Assembly (NCBI RefSeq): GCF_001279725.1
Contig: NZ_LGDE01000271.1
Span: 1-64,000, forward strand
DNA from: Streptomyces sp. WM4235
GTDB taxonomy: Bacteria; Actinomycetota; Actinomycetes; Streptomycetales; Streptomycetaceae
Direction of reading: 5' to 3'
DNA length: 64,000 bases
Part shown: positions 7,224-14,610 of the stretch, piece after piece
Numbering within the stretch: the stretch's first letter is position 1
How the letters are laid out: every line of letters starts with the position of its first letter
Notes under the pieces: generated by a model
Databases searched by the model: none
What the model was told of the DNA's origin: nothing
The model's input: the letters and a program-made list of their open reading frames with translations, nothing else
Made by a program: the position numbers and the translations under genes

Positions 7224-7955
7224 ATGGCCCGCCGCCTCCGCATGGTCGGTACGAACTCAGGGAACAACGGATGCCCGACGCTGTACGAGGACGTCGACAC
7301 CGGCGAGTACCTCGTTCAGGGCGACGCGGTGACCGACCCCGCCGACGTCGCGCAGCTCCGCAACGTCAAGGCCGGCGAAGGGTTCGTCACCGTGCCTCGG
7401 GAACTCCTGGCGAACTTCGGCCCGAAGGAGCCCGTGCACGTGCCGCAGCGCATCAGCTTCGACGAGTTCGACGGCATGTTCAGCAGCCTCGCCCACTCCG
7501 CGTGGCGGCTGGAGACCCGCCGCCGGTACGCGTCCGACGAGCAGACCGACACCTACCGCCAGTTCGTCGCGGAAGGCGCGGTCGACTGGGACCTGACCGA
7601 TCCGTGGTGTGCGGAGCGACGCGAGCAGAGCGCGCTGGGCAAGCGCTTCGAGCGGGTCCGGGTCCTCGACGAGCCGGCGACGACCGGTCAGGAGTACCTC
7701 CTCGACAACGCCCGCCGCAACAACGCGGTCGGCGAGGACGTCCGCACCCTGCCGCGGGCCCGCGCCGAGGAACTGCGACTGCCGCAAGAGGACTTCTGGA
7801 TCTTCGACGGCCGGGTCGTCGCGCTCCTGCACTTCGACGAGGACGACCACATGACGGGCGTGGAACTCCTCACCAACCCCGTCGATGTCCTGCGCTACAG
7901 CCAGGCCCGAGAGGCCGCCTGGCACTACGCGAAGCCGGTACCGTCCAAGGAGTGA
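7224..7955 (+). CDS. DUF6879-family protein with extra N-terminal domain
   Basis: 243 residues. ATG 7224 is chosen because GGGAG sits 7 nt upstream. Residues 1-70 (MVGTNSGNNGCPTLYEDVDT, VPRELLANF) are a conserved-looking unit often found ahead of DUF6879. Residues 75-240 match DUF6879 as I know it: FDGMFSSLAHSAWRLETRRR, RVRVLDEP, LPRARAEELRLPQEDFWIFD and VALLHFDED. DUF6879 proteins are typically paired with DUF5753 XRE regulators, as here (GTGA overlap with the next gene). In Streptomyces such pairs are numerous and act in developmental or antibiotic regulation. The exact target is unknown. Confidence 0.8.
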   Translation: MARRLRMVGTNSGNNGCPTLYEDVDTGEYLVQGDAVTDPADVAQLRNVKAGEGFVTVPRELLANFGPKEPVHVPQRISFDEFDGMFSSLAHSAWRLETRRRYASDEQTDTYRQFVAEGAVDWDLTDPWCAERREQSALGKRFERVRVLDEPATTGQEYLLDNARRNNAVGEDVRTLPRARAEELRLPQEDFWIFDGRVVALLHFDEDDHMTGVELLTNPVDVLRYSQAREAAWHYAKPVPSKE

Positions 7956-8788
7956 GCACCGACTACCAGCAGGCCCGACTTTCCCTCGGCGCGCGCCTGC
8001 GCGAGCTGCGCGCCGAGGTCACCGGCCGGGACCTCGCGAGCCGGCTCGGCTGGCCGCAGTCGAAGGTCTCGAAGCTGGAGACCGGCCGGCAGACCGCCAC
8101 CGGCGCGGACCTGGAAGCGTGGGCCGCGGCCACCGGCCACCCCGAGGCCGTCGAGGACCTCAAGGCCCGCTTGCAGGGGCTGGAGTCCCGTTCCCGGTCC
8201 TGGCGGCGCCAACTCCGTGCCGGGCACCGGCCCGTGCAAGACGCGCTCACCGTCGAGTACCGGCGCTCCTCGTACCTCCGCGCATGGGAGGGCGCCATGA
8301 TCGTCGGCATCCTGCAAACCGCGGACTACGCCCGTCACACGTTCACCAGGTACGCCGAGCTGCACCAGTCGATACCGGACGTGGAAGACGCCGTGCGGGC
8401 CCGCATGCGCCGCCAGGAGATCCTGTACGAGCCCGGCCGGTCCTTCGACATCGTCATGTGGGAAGCGGCCTTGCACGCCCGAGTGTGCCCGCCGCCCGTC
8501 ATGGCCGCACAACTCGACCGCCTCGCCGGGGTCGTGGGTCTCGACACCGTGCACCTGGGCATCGTCCCGTTCAACGCGCCCCTGGCGATCCCGCCGGCCA
8601 ACGGCTTCTGGATATACGACGAGCGGCTCGTGATCGCCGAGGACTGGCACGCCGAACTGTGGCTCGACGACGCCGACACCGTCGCCACGTACGGGCGGGT
8701 GTGGTCCACGCTCCGGGATGCGGCCGTGCACGGGGCGGCCGCTCACCGGCTGATCGCACGGGCACGGGCCTACCTCGACCACGCGTAA
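7952..8788 (+). CDS. XRE regulator with C-terminal DUF5753
   Basis: 278 residues, GTG start overlapping the DUF6879 stop. An HTH_31-type domain is at residues 10-65 (LGARLRELRAEVTGRDLASR, PQSKVSKLETGRQ). DUF5753 follows from about 95 to 270: FSSYLRAWEGAMIVGILQTA-type start, then RQEILYEPGRSF and WHAELWLDDADTVATYGRVW. DUF5753 is a probable sensor domain for the small partner protein encoded next to it. Translational coupling to the DUF6879 gene supports a regulator-partner pair similar to the many whiJ-like loci of Streptomyces. Confidence 0.88.
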   Translation: MSTDYQQARLSLGARLRELRAEVTGRDLASRLGWPQSKVSKLETGRQTATGADLEAWAAATGHPEAVEDLKARLQGLESRSRSWRRQLRAGHRPVQDALTVEYRRSSYLRAWEGAMIVGILQTADYARHTFTRYAELHQSIPDVEDAVRARMRRQEILYEPGRSFDIVMWEAALHARVCPPPVMAAQLDRLAGVVGLDTVHLGIVPFNAPLAIPPANGFWIYDERLVIAEDWHAELWLDDADTVATYGRVWSTLRDAAVHGAAAHRLIARARAYLDHA

Positions 8789-8875
8789 GCACATCGGAGA
8801 ATCGCCGGACCGGCGGCGCGAATATTCGAGAATCACGGCGGACGTTGATTCGCCCGCGTCTCTAACGTCCTGGTC

Positions 8876-9250
8876 ATGGCGATCGAGCAGGCCAGCCCGG
8901 TGGAGTTCCCCGTCCTCGCCGGCGGCTGGTGCAACTGGCACGACGGGCCCTCGGGGACCGCGCTGGAAGTCCAGTGGGGCGAGTCCAGCTCCGGCCCCCC
9001 AAAGCCGCTGTACGCGTGCGCACCGTGCAGGGAGCAGCGCGGCTTGACCCCCGCGCCGGCGCGCTGTCAGGACGTTCCGGTGCCGGGCGTGGCCGCTCTG
9101 TCCTGGGAGCAGATCCAGGGCCGGTACTGCATCGCGTGCGGTACCGGGCTCGGCGATGACCGCGTGTGGCGGGACACCGTCGTCGTGCATCAGGACGGGT
9201 ACGGCCTGCCCTTCGACCTGTGGTGCTGCCCCGAGAGAGCCCCGCGGTGA
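8876..9250 (+). CDS. Cys-rich hypothetical protein
   Basis: 124 residues. Cysteine pairs at WCNWH, YACAPCREQ and YCIACGTGL, plus a C-terminal WCCPE, suggest one or two structural zinc sites. Actinobacterial proteins of this type are commonly encoded near DUF5753 regulators. It overlaps the next small gene by GTGA at 9247-9250. No enzyme motif seen. Confidence 0.6.
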   Translation: MAIEQASPVEFPVLAGGWCNWHDGPSGTALEVQWGESSSGPPKPLYACAPCREQRGLTPAPARCQDVPVPGVAALSWEQIQGRYCIACGTGLGDDRVWRDTVVVHQDGYGLPFDLWCCPERAPR

Positions 9251-9405
9251 CGTCCCCGCCCACGTACCCGGCCGGCGGACAGACTGCCCAACCGTTCGCG
9301 TGCCCGCGGTGCGGAGCGACCCCGCTGCCGCTCGGCGGACCGGAGGGCGGCGCCGTGGTCCACAAGAGGGACTGCCCCCGACGATCCCGCACCCCTAGCT
9401 TCTGA
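9247..9405 (+). CDS. Very small zinc-ribbon-like protein
   Basis: 52 residues from a GTG that shares 4 nt with the previous stop. Contains FACPRCGA and a later Cys (KRDCPRR), compatible with a minimal zinc ribbon. The coupling supports translation; no function can be assigned. Confidence 0.5.
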   Translation: MTSPPTYPAGGQTAQPFACPRCGATPLPLGGPEGGAVVHKRDCPRRSRTPSF

Positions 9406-9414
9406 GGAGACTTG

Positions 9415-9723
9415 ATGATCGTTACCGACTTCGAGGTCACCAGCACGGACGTGGAGACGTGCGAGGCCTGTTGGCGTGCGCCTGTCGAGGCTGCCCGCCA
9501 GTCGTCGCCTGGTAGCCGGGACTTGCTGTGCATCGACTGTGCGGAGGCTGGCTATCCCGCCCGCACCGTGCTGTTCCCGCCGCTCGGGATTCGGGGGCTG
9601 ACGCGGGCGAAGGTGGAGATGGGCAAGCACAAGGCGCCTGGTCCGCCGAAGATGCCGCCGGATCCGGGTCCGCCGCTGCCCACTCCGAGGCCCACGCCGA
9701 CGCCGAACAAGCCGCCCGTGTAG
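9415..9723 (+). CDS. Small Cys-motif protein with Pro-rich tail
   Basis: 102 residues from ATG 9415 with GAGGAGA 5 nt upstream; a TTG immediately before is the less likely start. CEAC and CIDC motifs 25-45 residues in form a treble-clef-like zinc site. The C terminus is a proline-rich tail (PPKMPPDPGPPLPTPRPTPT). Last gene of this forward unit, followed by a hairpin at 9777. Confidence 0.6.
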   Translation: MIVTDFEVTSTDVETCEACWRAPVEAARQSSPGSRDLLCIDCAEAGYPARTVLFPPLGIRGLTRAKVEMGKHKAPGPPKMPPDPGPPLPTPRPTPTPNKPPV

Positions 9724-9776
9724 GCCGCGTGCTCCCGCTCGTCCGTGGTCCGGCGGAACACGGCAGGGTGGGCAGC

Positions 9777-9817
9777 AAAGGGCCCCCGACGCGATCCGCA
9801 CGCGCCGGGGGCTCTTT
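9777..9817. terminator. Hairpin terminator
   Basis: AAAGGGCCCCCGACGCG pairs with CGCGCCGGGGGCTCTTT with two mismatches. It sits between convergent small genes, is A-rich at one side and T-rich at the other, and so can end transcription in both directions. Confidence 0.75.
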
Positions 9818-9842
9818 GTGCAACTGGTTGCAGAACCGTGGG

Positions 9843-9926
9843 TCAGTGCCCGCAGAACGGCTTACTCCACCACCCGCACGCCTCGCAGTAGTCGGCGCCG
9901 AGGAGACTCAACAGGGCACGGATCAC
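9843..9926 (-). CDS. 27-residue Cys-rich microprotein
   Basis: GTG at 9926 overlaps the previous stop (GTGA) and is preceded by GGAGGTG 8-9 nt upstream, within the end of that gene. The product reads VIRALLSLLG then DYCEACGWWSKPFCGH. The C-x2-C...C-x-H spacing would suit a tiny zinc site. The ribosome binding site and coupling are the evidence for translation. It is the last of a chain of eight reverse-strand genes. Confidence 0.5.
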   Translation of the reverse strand: MIRALLSLLGADYCEACGWWSKPFCGH

Positions 9927-10306
9927 GGCCGTTTCACCTCCTGCCGAACCGGGTGGATGATGAACACAACCCCTTCCGGGCCCCTCTCGACCCGATCCAC
10001 CACGACCGTGTCATCTGCGAAAACGTCGCCAGAAGGGGCCGGCGGAAGCGGTGGGGGAGTGGCGGACGAATCGGACAACCACCAGACCGCCGCCAGCCAT
10101 GCCGGGGGCACCGCGTAGATGAACTGCGGGGCACGGCCGAGCAGTAGCCCGTAGAACACGCCGCCGCCGAGGGGCACGGCGATCCGGAGCGCGAGGCCGC
10201 CGAGGGTGGGCACGTCGAACCAGCGGGACGGCGATTCGAGCAGCAGCCCGTTGCCGAGGGCCAGGCGCCGCCGCAACTCCGCGAGGGACAGCCGGATCCC
10301 GGTCAC
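9923..10306 (-). CDS. Small membrane protein of the reverse element operon
   Basis: 127 residues, start overlapping the preceding gene by 4 nt. Two predicted membrane segments: GGLALRIAVPLGGGVFYGLL and PQFIYAVPPAWLAAVWWL. A proline-rich loop and a beta-rich C-terminal tail (TVVVDRVERGPEGVVFIIHP) follow. No recognised domain. Genes of this size and arrangement occur in transfer/spread regions of actinobacterial integrative elements, but no named Spd protein is identifiable. Confidence 0.65.
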   Translation of the reverse strand: MTGIRLSLAELRRRLALGNGLLLESPSRWFDVPTLGGLALRIAVPLGGGVFYGLLLGRAPQFIYAVPPAWLAAVWWLSDSSATPPPLPPAPSGDVFADDTVVVDRVERGPEGVVFIIHPVRQEVKRP

Positions 10307-10818
10307 AGCAGGCCCACGATGGCGTCACCGGCGGTCGAGACGACCGGCGACAGGACGTAGCCCGCGACGCCGGCGACACCGGACGCCAGGCCGAGGCAGA
10401 TCCCGGAGATCAGCGCGCGCACGACGAGCCAGTTGAAGCCGCGCCGCTTCACCCACACCGCGACGAGGACCACCGTCGAGATGAGGACGACCGCGTGCCC
10501 GCCGTCCGTGAGGACGAGGTTCGAGCCGCGGGTGACGACCGGGGTGCCGCCGCCGACGCCGTACGTCAGGGCCGCGTCACCGATCGCCGACGATCCCCAC
10601 AGGGACCAGTCCGCGCCGGCGCCGAGCAGCCCGCCCGCGGAGAGGATGAGCAGCATGCCGTAGAGCCAGACGGCGACGAACGGCACGAGCTTGATCAGGT
10701 TCTTGATCTTCCGGGCCTGCTTCAGGCCGGGCCACCAGGTGGCGATCTCCCAGCCGAGGAGCGCGAGGCCGATGGTGACGCCGCCGAGCGACACGATTCC
10801 GTACGAGGGCAGGTTCAT
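10303..10818 (-). CDS. Polytopic membrane protein of the reverse element operon
   Basis: 171 residues with about four hydrophobic segments: VSLGGVTIGLALLGWEIATW, LVPFVAVWLYGMLLILSAGG, GHAVVLISTVVLVAVWV, and LVVRALISGICLGLASGVAG. Similar proteins are found in Streptomyces prophage-like and plasmid regions. The C terminus overlaps the next start by 4 nt. It might form a membrane pore or a spread protein; this is inference from topology and context. Confidence 0.7.
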   Translation of the reverse strand: MNLPSYGIVSLGGVTIGLALLGWEIATWWPGLKQARKIKNLIKLVPFVAVWLYGMLLILSAGGLLGAGADWSLWGSSAIGDAALTYGVGGGTPVVTRGSNLVLTDGGHAVVLISTVVLVAVWVKRRGFNWLVVRALISGICLGLASGVAGVAGYVLSPVVSTAGDAIVGLL

Positions 10819-10827
10819 GGGGGTTCC

Positions 10828-10989
10828 TCAGTGGACGAGGGCCGCGCCGAGCGCGGCGAGAATGACGATGAGGGCGCACGTGCCGAGGGCGGGCAGCGCG
10901 TATAGGTCGCGGGCGCGGGGCGGGCCCGCGAGGCAGAGCCCCGCGAGACCGCCGATCGCCGCCGCGGCGAAGAACACGGCGAGGACCAT
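10828..10989 (-). CDS. 53-residue two-helix membrane protein
   Basis: ATG at 10989 overlaps the upstream stop by 1 nt. Two hydrophobic helices (LAVFFAAAAIGGLAGLCLAG and ALPALGTCALIVILAALGAA) are separated by a short charged loop. It ends 9 bases before the next gene. Too short for family assignment. Confidence 0.6.
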   Translation of the reverse strand: MVLAVFFAAAAIGGLAGLCLAGPPRARDLYALPALGTCALIVILAALGAALVH

Positions 10990-11357
10990 CAGCCGGTGGC
11001 GCACGGGTAGTAGTCCGCGAACGCGTCGGCCTGCGCCGCGAGCTGATCCGCCGCGGCGCGCAGCTCGGCACACCAGCGGCGGGCCGTCTCGTCGTCGGCG
11101 AGGGTGTGCGCCGGCCGGGCCTCGACAACCGCGCGAGCTGCGGCGCATGCCTGGCTCACCGCCGTATCGGCCTGCGCCGCCCGGTGCGCCAGACGCTGCG
11201 CCACTGTGGTGGCCGGCGCATCTTCCTGGCTGAGGTCGCGGCGGACGGTGTCCTTTGAGACGCCGAGCTGTGCGGCGATCTGCCGGTTGGATGCGCCACC
11301 CTGCGCGAGTTGGCGCACGGTGGCGCGCCGCTCGGCTACTTCCGTCGGACTGGTCAC
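10989..11357 (-). CDS. Small helix-turn-helix protein
   Basis: 122 residues. Residues 5-45 (VRQLAQGGASNRQIAAQLGV, then SKDTVRRDL) form a homeodomain-like/sigma-70 region 4-type HTH. The rest is Ala-rich helix ending AFADYYPCATG. It overlaps its upstream neighbour by 4 nt. It could regulate this operon or bind element DNA. Confidence 0.7.
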   Translation of the reverse strand: MTSPTEVAERRATVRQLAQGGASNRQIAAQLGVSKDTVRRDLSQEDAPATTVAQRLAHRAAQADTAVSQACAAARAVVEARPAHTLADDETARRWCAELRAAADQLAAQADAFADYYPCATG

Positions 11358-11716
11358 CAGTCACCCCCGGCGCGGAGCACGGCCAGGCGCAGGGCCAGCC
11401 GGCGGAGTTCGGCCGCCTGCTCGTCGAGGATCGTCGCGAACGCTTCGAGGCCGGGCGGGTCGAGAGTGACGTCGGACGTGTCGACTTCGACGTGCAGGCT
11501 CACCGGCACGGGCCGGCTGCCGTACGGGTAGGCGACCAGCTCGGCGCGGAGTTCGATGCCGCCGCCGTAGTGGACGACGTGCTCGTGTCCGGAGTGGTGG
11601 ACGTCGACGAGGGCCTCGACGGGCCGCTCGTCGTGGCCGGTGCACCATGCGGGTTCGGGGAGGGTGACCGGGCCCCGGTCCAGGGTCTGCACGGTGACCG
11701 TGCGGGCCCCGGTCAT
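11354..11716 (-). CDS. DUF6907-like protein
   Basis: 120 residues. The pattern PEPAWCTGHDERPVEALVDV, then HVEVDTSDVTLDPPGLEAFA and a C-terminal DEQAAELRRLALRLAVLR helix, matches the DUF6907 layout as I remember it (WCxxxH, then a beta sheet ending in a helix that counts distances from the C terminus). Such proteins are abundant in Streptomyces mobile and accessory loci. Function unknown; the Cys/His pair may bind a metal. Confidence 0.75.
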   Translation of the reverse strand: MTGARTVTVQTLDRGPVTLPEPAWCTGHDERPVEALVDVHHSGHEHVVHYGGGIELRAELVAYPYGSRPVPVSLHVEVDTSDVTLDPPGLEAFATILDEQAAELRRLALRLAVLRAGGDW

Positions 11717-11922
11717 CGGCTGGCCTCAGCGTCGAGGGCGACGACGAGGGTGCGCAGCGCGTACTGGAGATCGCTGGCCGCGAAGTACATGGCGACCTGA
11801 TCGCGGACGCTGGCGTTCTCGTGCTTGGCGAGCGCCTCGCGGGCGAGCTGGAGCGCCACCTCGGAGGAGAGCGCGCCCGGGGGAAGCTCGTGTGCGGGGT
11901 CGCGGAGCGGGCTGGTGGTCAT
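11713..11922 (-). CDS. 69-residue helical hypothetical protein
   Basis: ATG 11922 overlaps the stop of the gene before it (ATGA). The protein is mainly helical (SSEVALQLAREALAKHENAS, YFAASDLQYALRTLVVALDA) and acidic, with no cysteine or membrane segment. No family recognised. Its chain of 4-nt overlaps on both sides is the main evidence for expression. Confidence 0.6.
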   Translation of the reverse strand: MTTSPLRDPAHELPPGALSSEVALQLAREALAKHENASVRDQVAMYFAASDLQYALRTLVVALDAEASR

Positions 11923-12194
11923 CGGGCACCGCCTGCGGCCTGGCGCAGCTCCTCGGCGTACCGGCCGCGGCTCGTCCCCGGCTCGACGGCGGGCGCGTGC
12001 TTCAGGATCTGCTGTTCGGCCCACTCGGCGCGGGCGGTCCCGTGCCCGTGCCGGCGGGCGGCGAAGGTCAGGGCGAGGGCTTCGCGGATGCTGGGCCGCA
12101 TGGGGTGCTGGGGGCGCTCGGCGGCGAGGCGCGCGGCGATCTGCTGAAGCAGCGCGCGGGTGTCCGCGTCGGGCAGGCGTGTACGTTCTGACAT
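11919..12194 (-). CDS. 91-residue hypothetical protein, first gene of reverse element operon
   Basis: Basic helical protein (TRALLQQIAARLAAERPQHP, FAARRHGHGTARAEWAEQQI). No known domain. It begins the run of eight overlapping reverse-strand genes down to 9843. The promoter should lie in the 186 bp before the forward oxidoreductase gene at 12381, which is also the most likely right border of the island. Confidence 0.6.
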   Translation of the reverse strand: MSERTRLPDADTRALLQQIAARLAAERPQHPMRPSIREALALTFAARRHGHGTARAEWAEQQILKHAPAVEPGTSRGRYAEELRQAAGGAR

Positions 12195-12380
12195 GGGTCT
12201 GGACTCCTTGACGCAGATGGGTCTGGATCAAGGCCTCGGCGGGGTGTTGCTGCACCACGCCGGGGCCGCCCGTCATCTCACGCATGTCTCACAGACCACA
12301 CGTACAGTGACGGGATATGAGCCCCTGACCGGGATTCCTGCGGGTCCTGGTGGACCCTCTGGAACCCTTGGAAGGTGTCT

Positions 12381-13811
12381 ATGTCGGAAGCGGTGGAGTA
12401 CGACGTTGTGGTGCTGGGTGCGGGCCCGGTCGGGGAGAACATCGCCGACCGGACCCGTGCCGCCGGGTTGAGCACGGCCGTGGTGGAGAGCGAGCTGGTG
12501 GGCGGCGAGTGCTCGTACTGGGCCTGTGTGCCGAGCAAGGCGCTGTTGCGTCCGGCGCTGGCCCGGGCGGACGCGCGCCGGGTGCCGGGCCTGGCGGGCG
12601 CGGTCCAGGGCCCCCTGGACGCGGAGGCGGTGTTCGCGCACCGCGACTACTGGACCGGGAACTGGAAGGACGACGGCCAGGTCGACTGGCTGGACTCCAT
12701 CGGGGCGGATGTCTACCGGGGCCACGGGCGGCTCTACGGGATCCGCAAGGTCGCCGTCACCAGCCCCGAGGGAGAGCACCACGTGCTCGCCGCCCGGCAC
12801 GCGGTGGTCGTGGCCACCGGCACCAGGGCCGTGATCCCCGAGCTGCCCGGCATCGCCGGCGCCCGGCCCTGGACGAGCCGCGAGGCGACCTCCGCCCGGC
12901 AGGTCCCCGGCCGGTTGCTGATCGTCGGTGGCGGTGTCGTCGCCGCCGAGATGGCCACCGCCTGGCAGGCGCTGGGTTCCCGGGTCACCGTGCTGGTGCG
13001 CGGCTCGCGGCTGCTGCCGAGGATGGAGCCGTTCGCCGGGGAGCTGGTCGCGCAGGCGCTGGAGGAGGCGGGTGCGGTGGTCCGTACGGGCGTCGCCGTC
13101 GAGGCGGTCGTCCGTGACGGTTCCACCGGTCCCGTCACGGTGGTGTTGGAGGGCGGCGAGACCCTGGAGGGCGACGAGTTGCTGATGGCGACCGGTCGCG
13201 CGCCGCGCACCGAGGACATCGGCCTCGACACCGTCGGTCTGACCCCCGGCGACTGGATCGCGGTGGACGACGGCTGCCGGGTCCCCGGCCACGACTGGTT
13301 GTACGCCGTCGGAGACGTCAACCATCGTGCGCTGCTGACCCACCAGGGCAAGTACCAGGCCCGGATCGCGGGTGCGGCCATCGCCGCGCGCGCGGCCGGG
13401 ACCGGGCCCCTCGACACCGCCCCGTGGGGCGCGCACACGGCCACCGCCGACACGCGGGCCCTGCCGCAGGCGGTGTTCACCGAGCCCGAGGCGGCGTCGG
13501 TCGGCCGGACCCTCGCCGAGGCGGAACGCGCCGGACTGCGGGTCCGCGCCGTGGACTACGACCTCGGCAAGGTCTCCGGCGCCGGGCTCTACGCCGACGG
13601 TTACCGGGGCCGGGCCCGGATGGTGGTGGACCTCGACCGAGAAGTCCTGGTCGGAGCCACCTTCGTGGGGCCGGGCGCGGCCGAACTGCTGCACGCGGCC
13701 ACCATCGCGGTCGCGGGCGAGGTCCCGATCGACCGCCTGTGGCACGCGGTCCCGGCGTTCCCGACCATCAGCGAGATCTGGCTGCGCCTGCTGGAGACCT
13801 ACCGGGGCTGA
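12381..13811 (+). CDS. FAD/NAD(P)-dependent disulfide oxidoreductase (class I)
   Basis: 476 residues. ATG 12381 has GGAAGG 5 nt upstream, favouring it over the GTG at 12375. N-terminal FAD motif GAGPVGEN; redox disulfide C44/C49 in GGECSYWACVPSK; NAD-binding GGGVVAAEMATAW around residue 186; second FAD motif YAVGDVN near 312; C-terminal dimer domain with the catalytic pair HAVPAFPTISE. Full length for the lipoamide dehydrogenase/mercuric reductase superfamily. No lipoyl or mercury-resistance genes are nearby, so the substrate disulfide is unknown. A perfect 15-bp terminator follows. Confidence 0.9.
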   Translation: MSEAVEYDVVVLGAGPVGENIADRTRAAGLSTAVVESELVGGECSYWACVPSKALLRPALARADARRVPGLAGAVQGPLDAEAVFAHRDYWTGNWKDDGQVDWLDSIGADVYRGHGRLYGIRKVAVTSPEGEHHVLAARHAVVVATGTRAVIPELPGIAGARPWTSREATSARQVPGRLLIVGGGVVAAEMATAWQALGSRVTVLVRGSRLLPRMEPFAGELVAQALEEAGAVVRTGVAVEAVVRDGSTGPVTVVLEGGETLEGDELLMATGRAPRTEDIGLDTVGLTPGDWIAVDDGCRVPGHDWLYAVGDVNHRALLTHQGKYQARIAGAAIAARAAGTGPLDTAPWGAHTATADTRALPQAVFTEPEAASVGRTLAEAERAGLRVRAVDYDLGKVSGAGLYADGYRGRARMVVDLDREVLVGATFVGPGAAELLHAATIAVAGEVPIDRLWHAVPAFPTISEIWLRLLETYRG

Positions 13812-13823
13812 GTCACCGCCTTC

Positions 13824-13859
13824 GAGGGCCCCGCCACCGCGTCCGGTGGCGGGGCCCTC
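13824..13859. terminator. Perfect 15-bp hairpin terminator
   Basis: GAGGGCCCCGCCACC (13824-13838) pairs without mismatch with 13845-13859 around a 6-base loop GCGTCC, 12 bases after the oxidoreductase stop. Confidence 0.9.
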
Positions 13860-13925
13860 ACGCGTTTCGGTCATGCGAGCGGTATTCGGCCGCAGTGTCG
13901 GGGAGGGGTTCTGCCCTCGGCCAGA

Positions 13926-13944
13926 TGAGGTTAGCCTTACCTAA
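13926..13944 (-). promoter_or_regulatory. DmdR/IdeR-type iron box
   Basis: On the reverse strand the site reads TTAGGTAAGGCTAACCTCA. It matches 16 of 19 positions of the Streptomyces DmdR1 consensus TTAGGTTAGGCTCACCTAA. It is 48 bp upstream of the secreted-protein start at 13993, where a DtxR-type repressor would block transcription when iron is plentiful. Confidence 0.8.
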
Positions 13945-13992
13945 GTCGATCTTCCTGTCGACCTCACTCGTTTGTCGGAAAGGTGTTCTCCC

Positions 13993-14547
13993 ATGCGCGC
14001 TTCCCGCCTGCCCCGCACCGCCGTACGCCTCGCCGCCCGCGCGGCCTTCGCCGCCACCGCCGCCGTGGCCCTCGCGCTCGGCGTGAGCGCCGGGTCCGCC
14101 GCCGCGGCCGGCTCCTCCCGTACGGTCACCGACGGCGGTACGACCTACCACCTCGCCCTCACCTCGCCCGGCACCGCCGCCGCCGGCGGGCAGAACATCA
14201 CGGTCTCCGGCAGCGGGTACAACACCGGCCGGGGCGTGTACGTGGGACTGTGCGCGGTGAGTGGTCCGCAGGGAGCCTCCAAGCCGACGCCCTGTCTGGG
14301 CGGTTCCGACCAGTCGGGCACGACCGGCGCCTCCCACTGGGTCTCCAACACCCTCGGCGGCACCCTGCCCAACACCTCACGGTTCGGCGCGGGCGGCACC
14401 TTCACCGTGACGATCCACGTCAAGGCCGACCTCGGCAACGGCCAGATCTGCGGCGAGACCGTCGAGTGCGCCGTCGTGACCCGCGCCGACCACTTCAACT
14501 CGGGCAACCGCGCCTACGACGTCCAAGTACCGGTGACCTTCAACTAG
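13993..14547 (+). CDS. Secreted Ig-like / neocarzinostatin-fold-like protein, iron-box controlled
   Basis: 184 residues. ATG 13993 follows GGAAAGG. The signal peptide is about residues 1-37 (basic start RASRLPRTAVRLAARAAF, hydrophobic core, ending AGSAAAAGS). The mature part is a beta-rich domain with NITVSGSGYNTGRGVYVGLC, paired cysteines (CLGG; ICGETVECAVVTRADHFNSG) and the ending VQVPVTFN. The GLC/CAVVTRADH pattern resembles neocarzinostatin-fold proteins and domains found with HtaA haem-uptake proteins. The iron box upstream suggests a role in iron or haem acquisition, which is inference. The next gene likely belongs to the same operon. Confidence 0.75.
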   Translation: MRASRLPRTAVRLAARAAFAATAAVALALGVSAGSAAAAGSSRTVTDGGTTYHLALTSPGTAAAGGQNITVSGSGYNTGRGVYVGLCAVSGPQGASKPTPCLGGSDQSGTTGASHWVSNTLGGTLPNTSRFGAGGTFTVTIHVKADLGNGQICGETVECAVVTRADHFNSGNRAYDVQVPVTFN

Positions 14548-14610
14548 GCCGTCCCTTTCGACCCAGGCCGTCCGGCCACCACTCAGGACGATCCACGCCA
14601 CGAGGACGCC

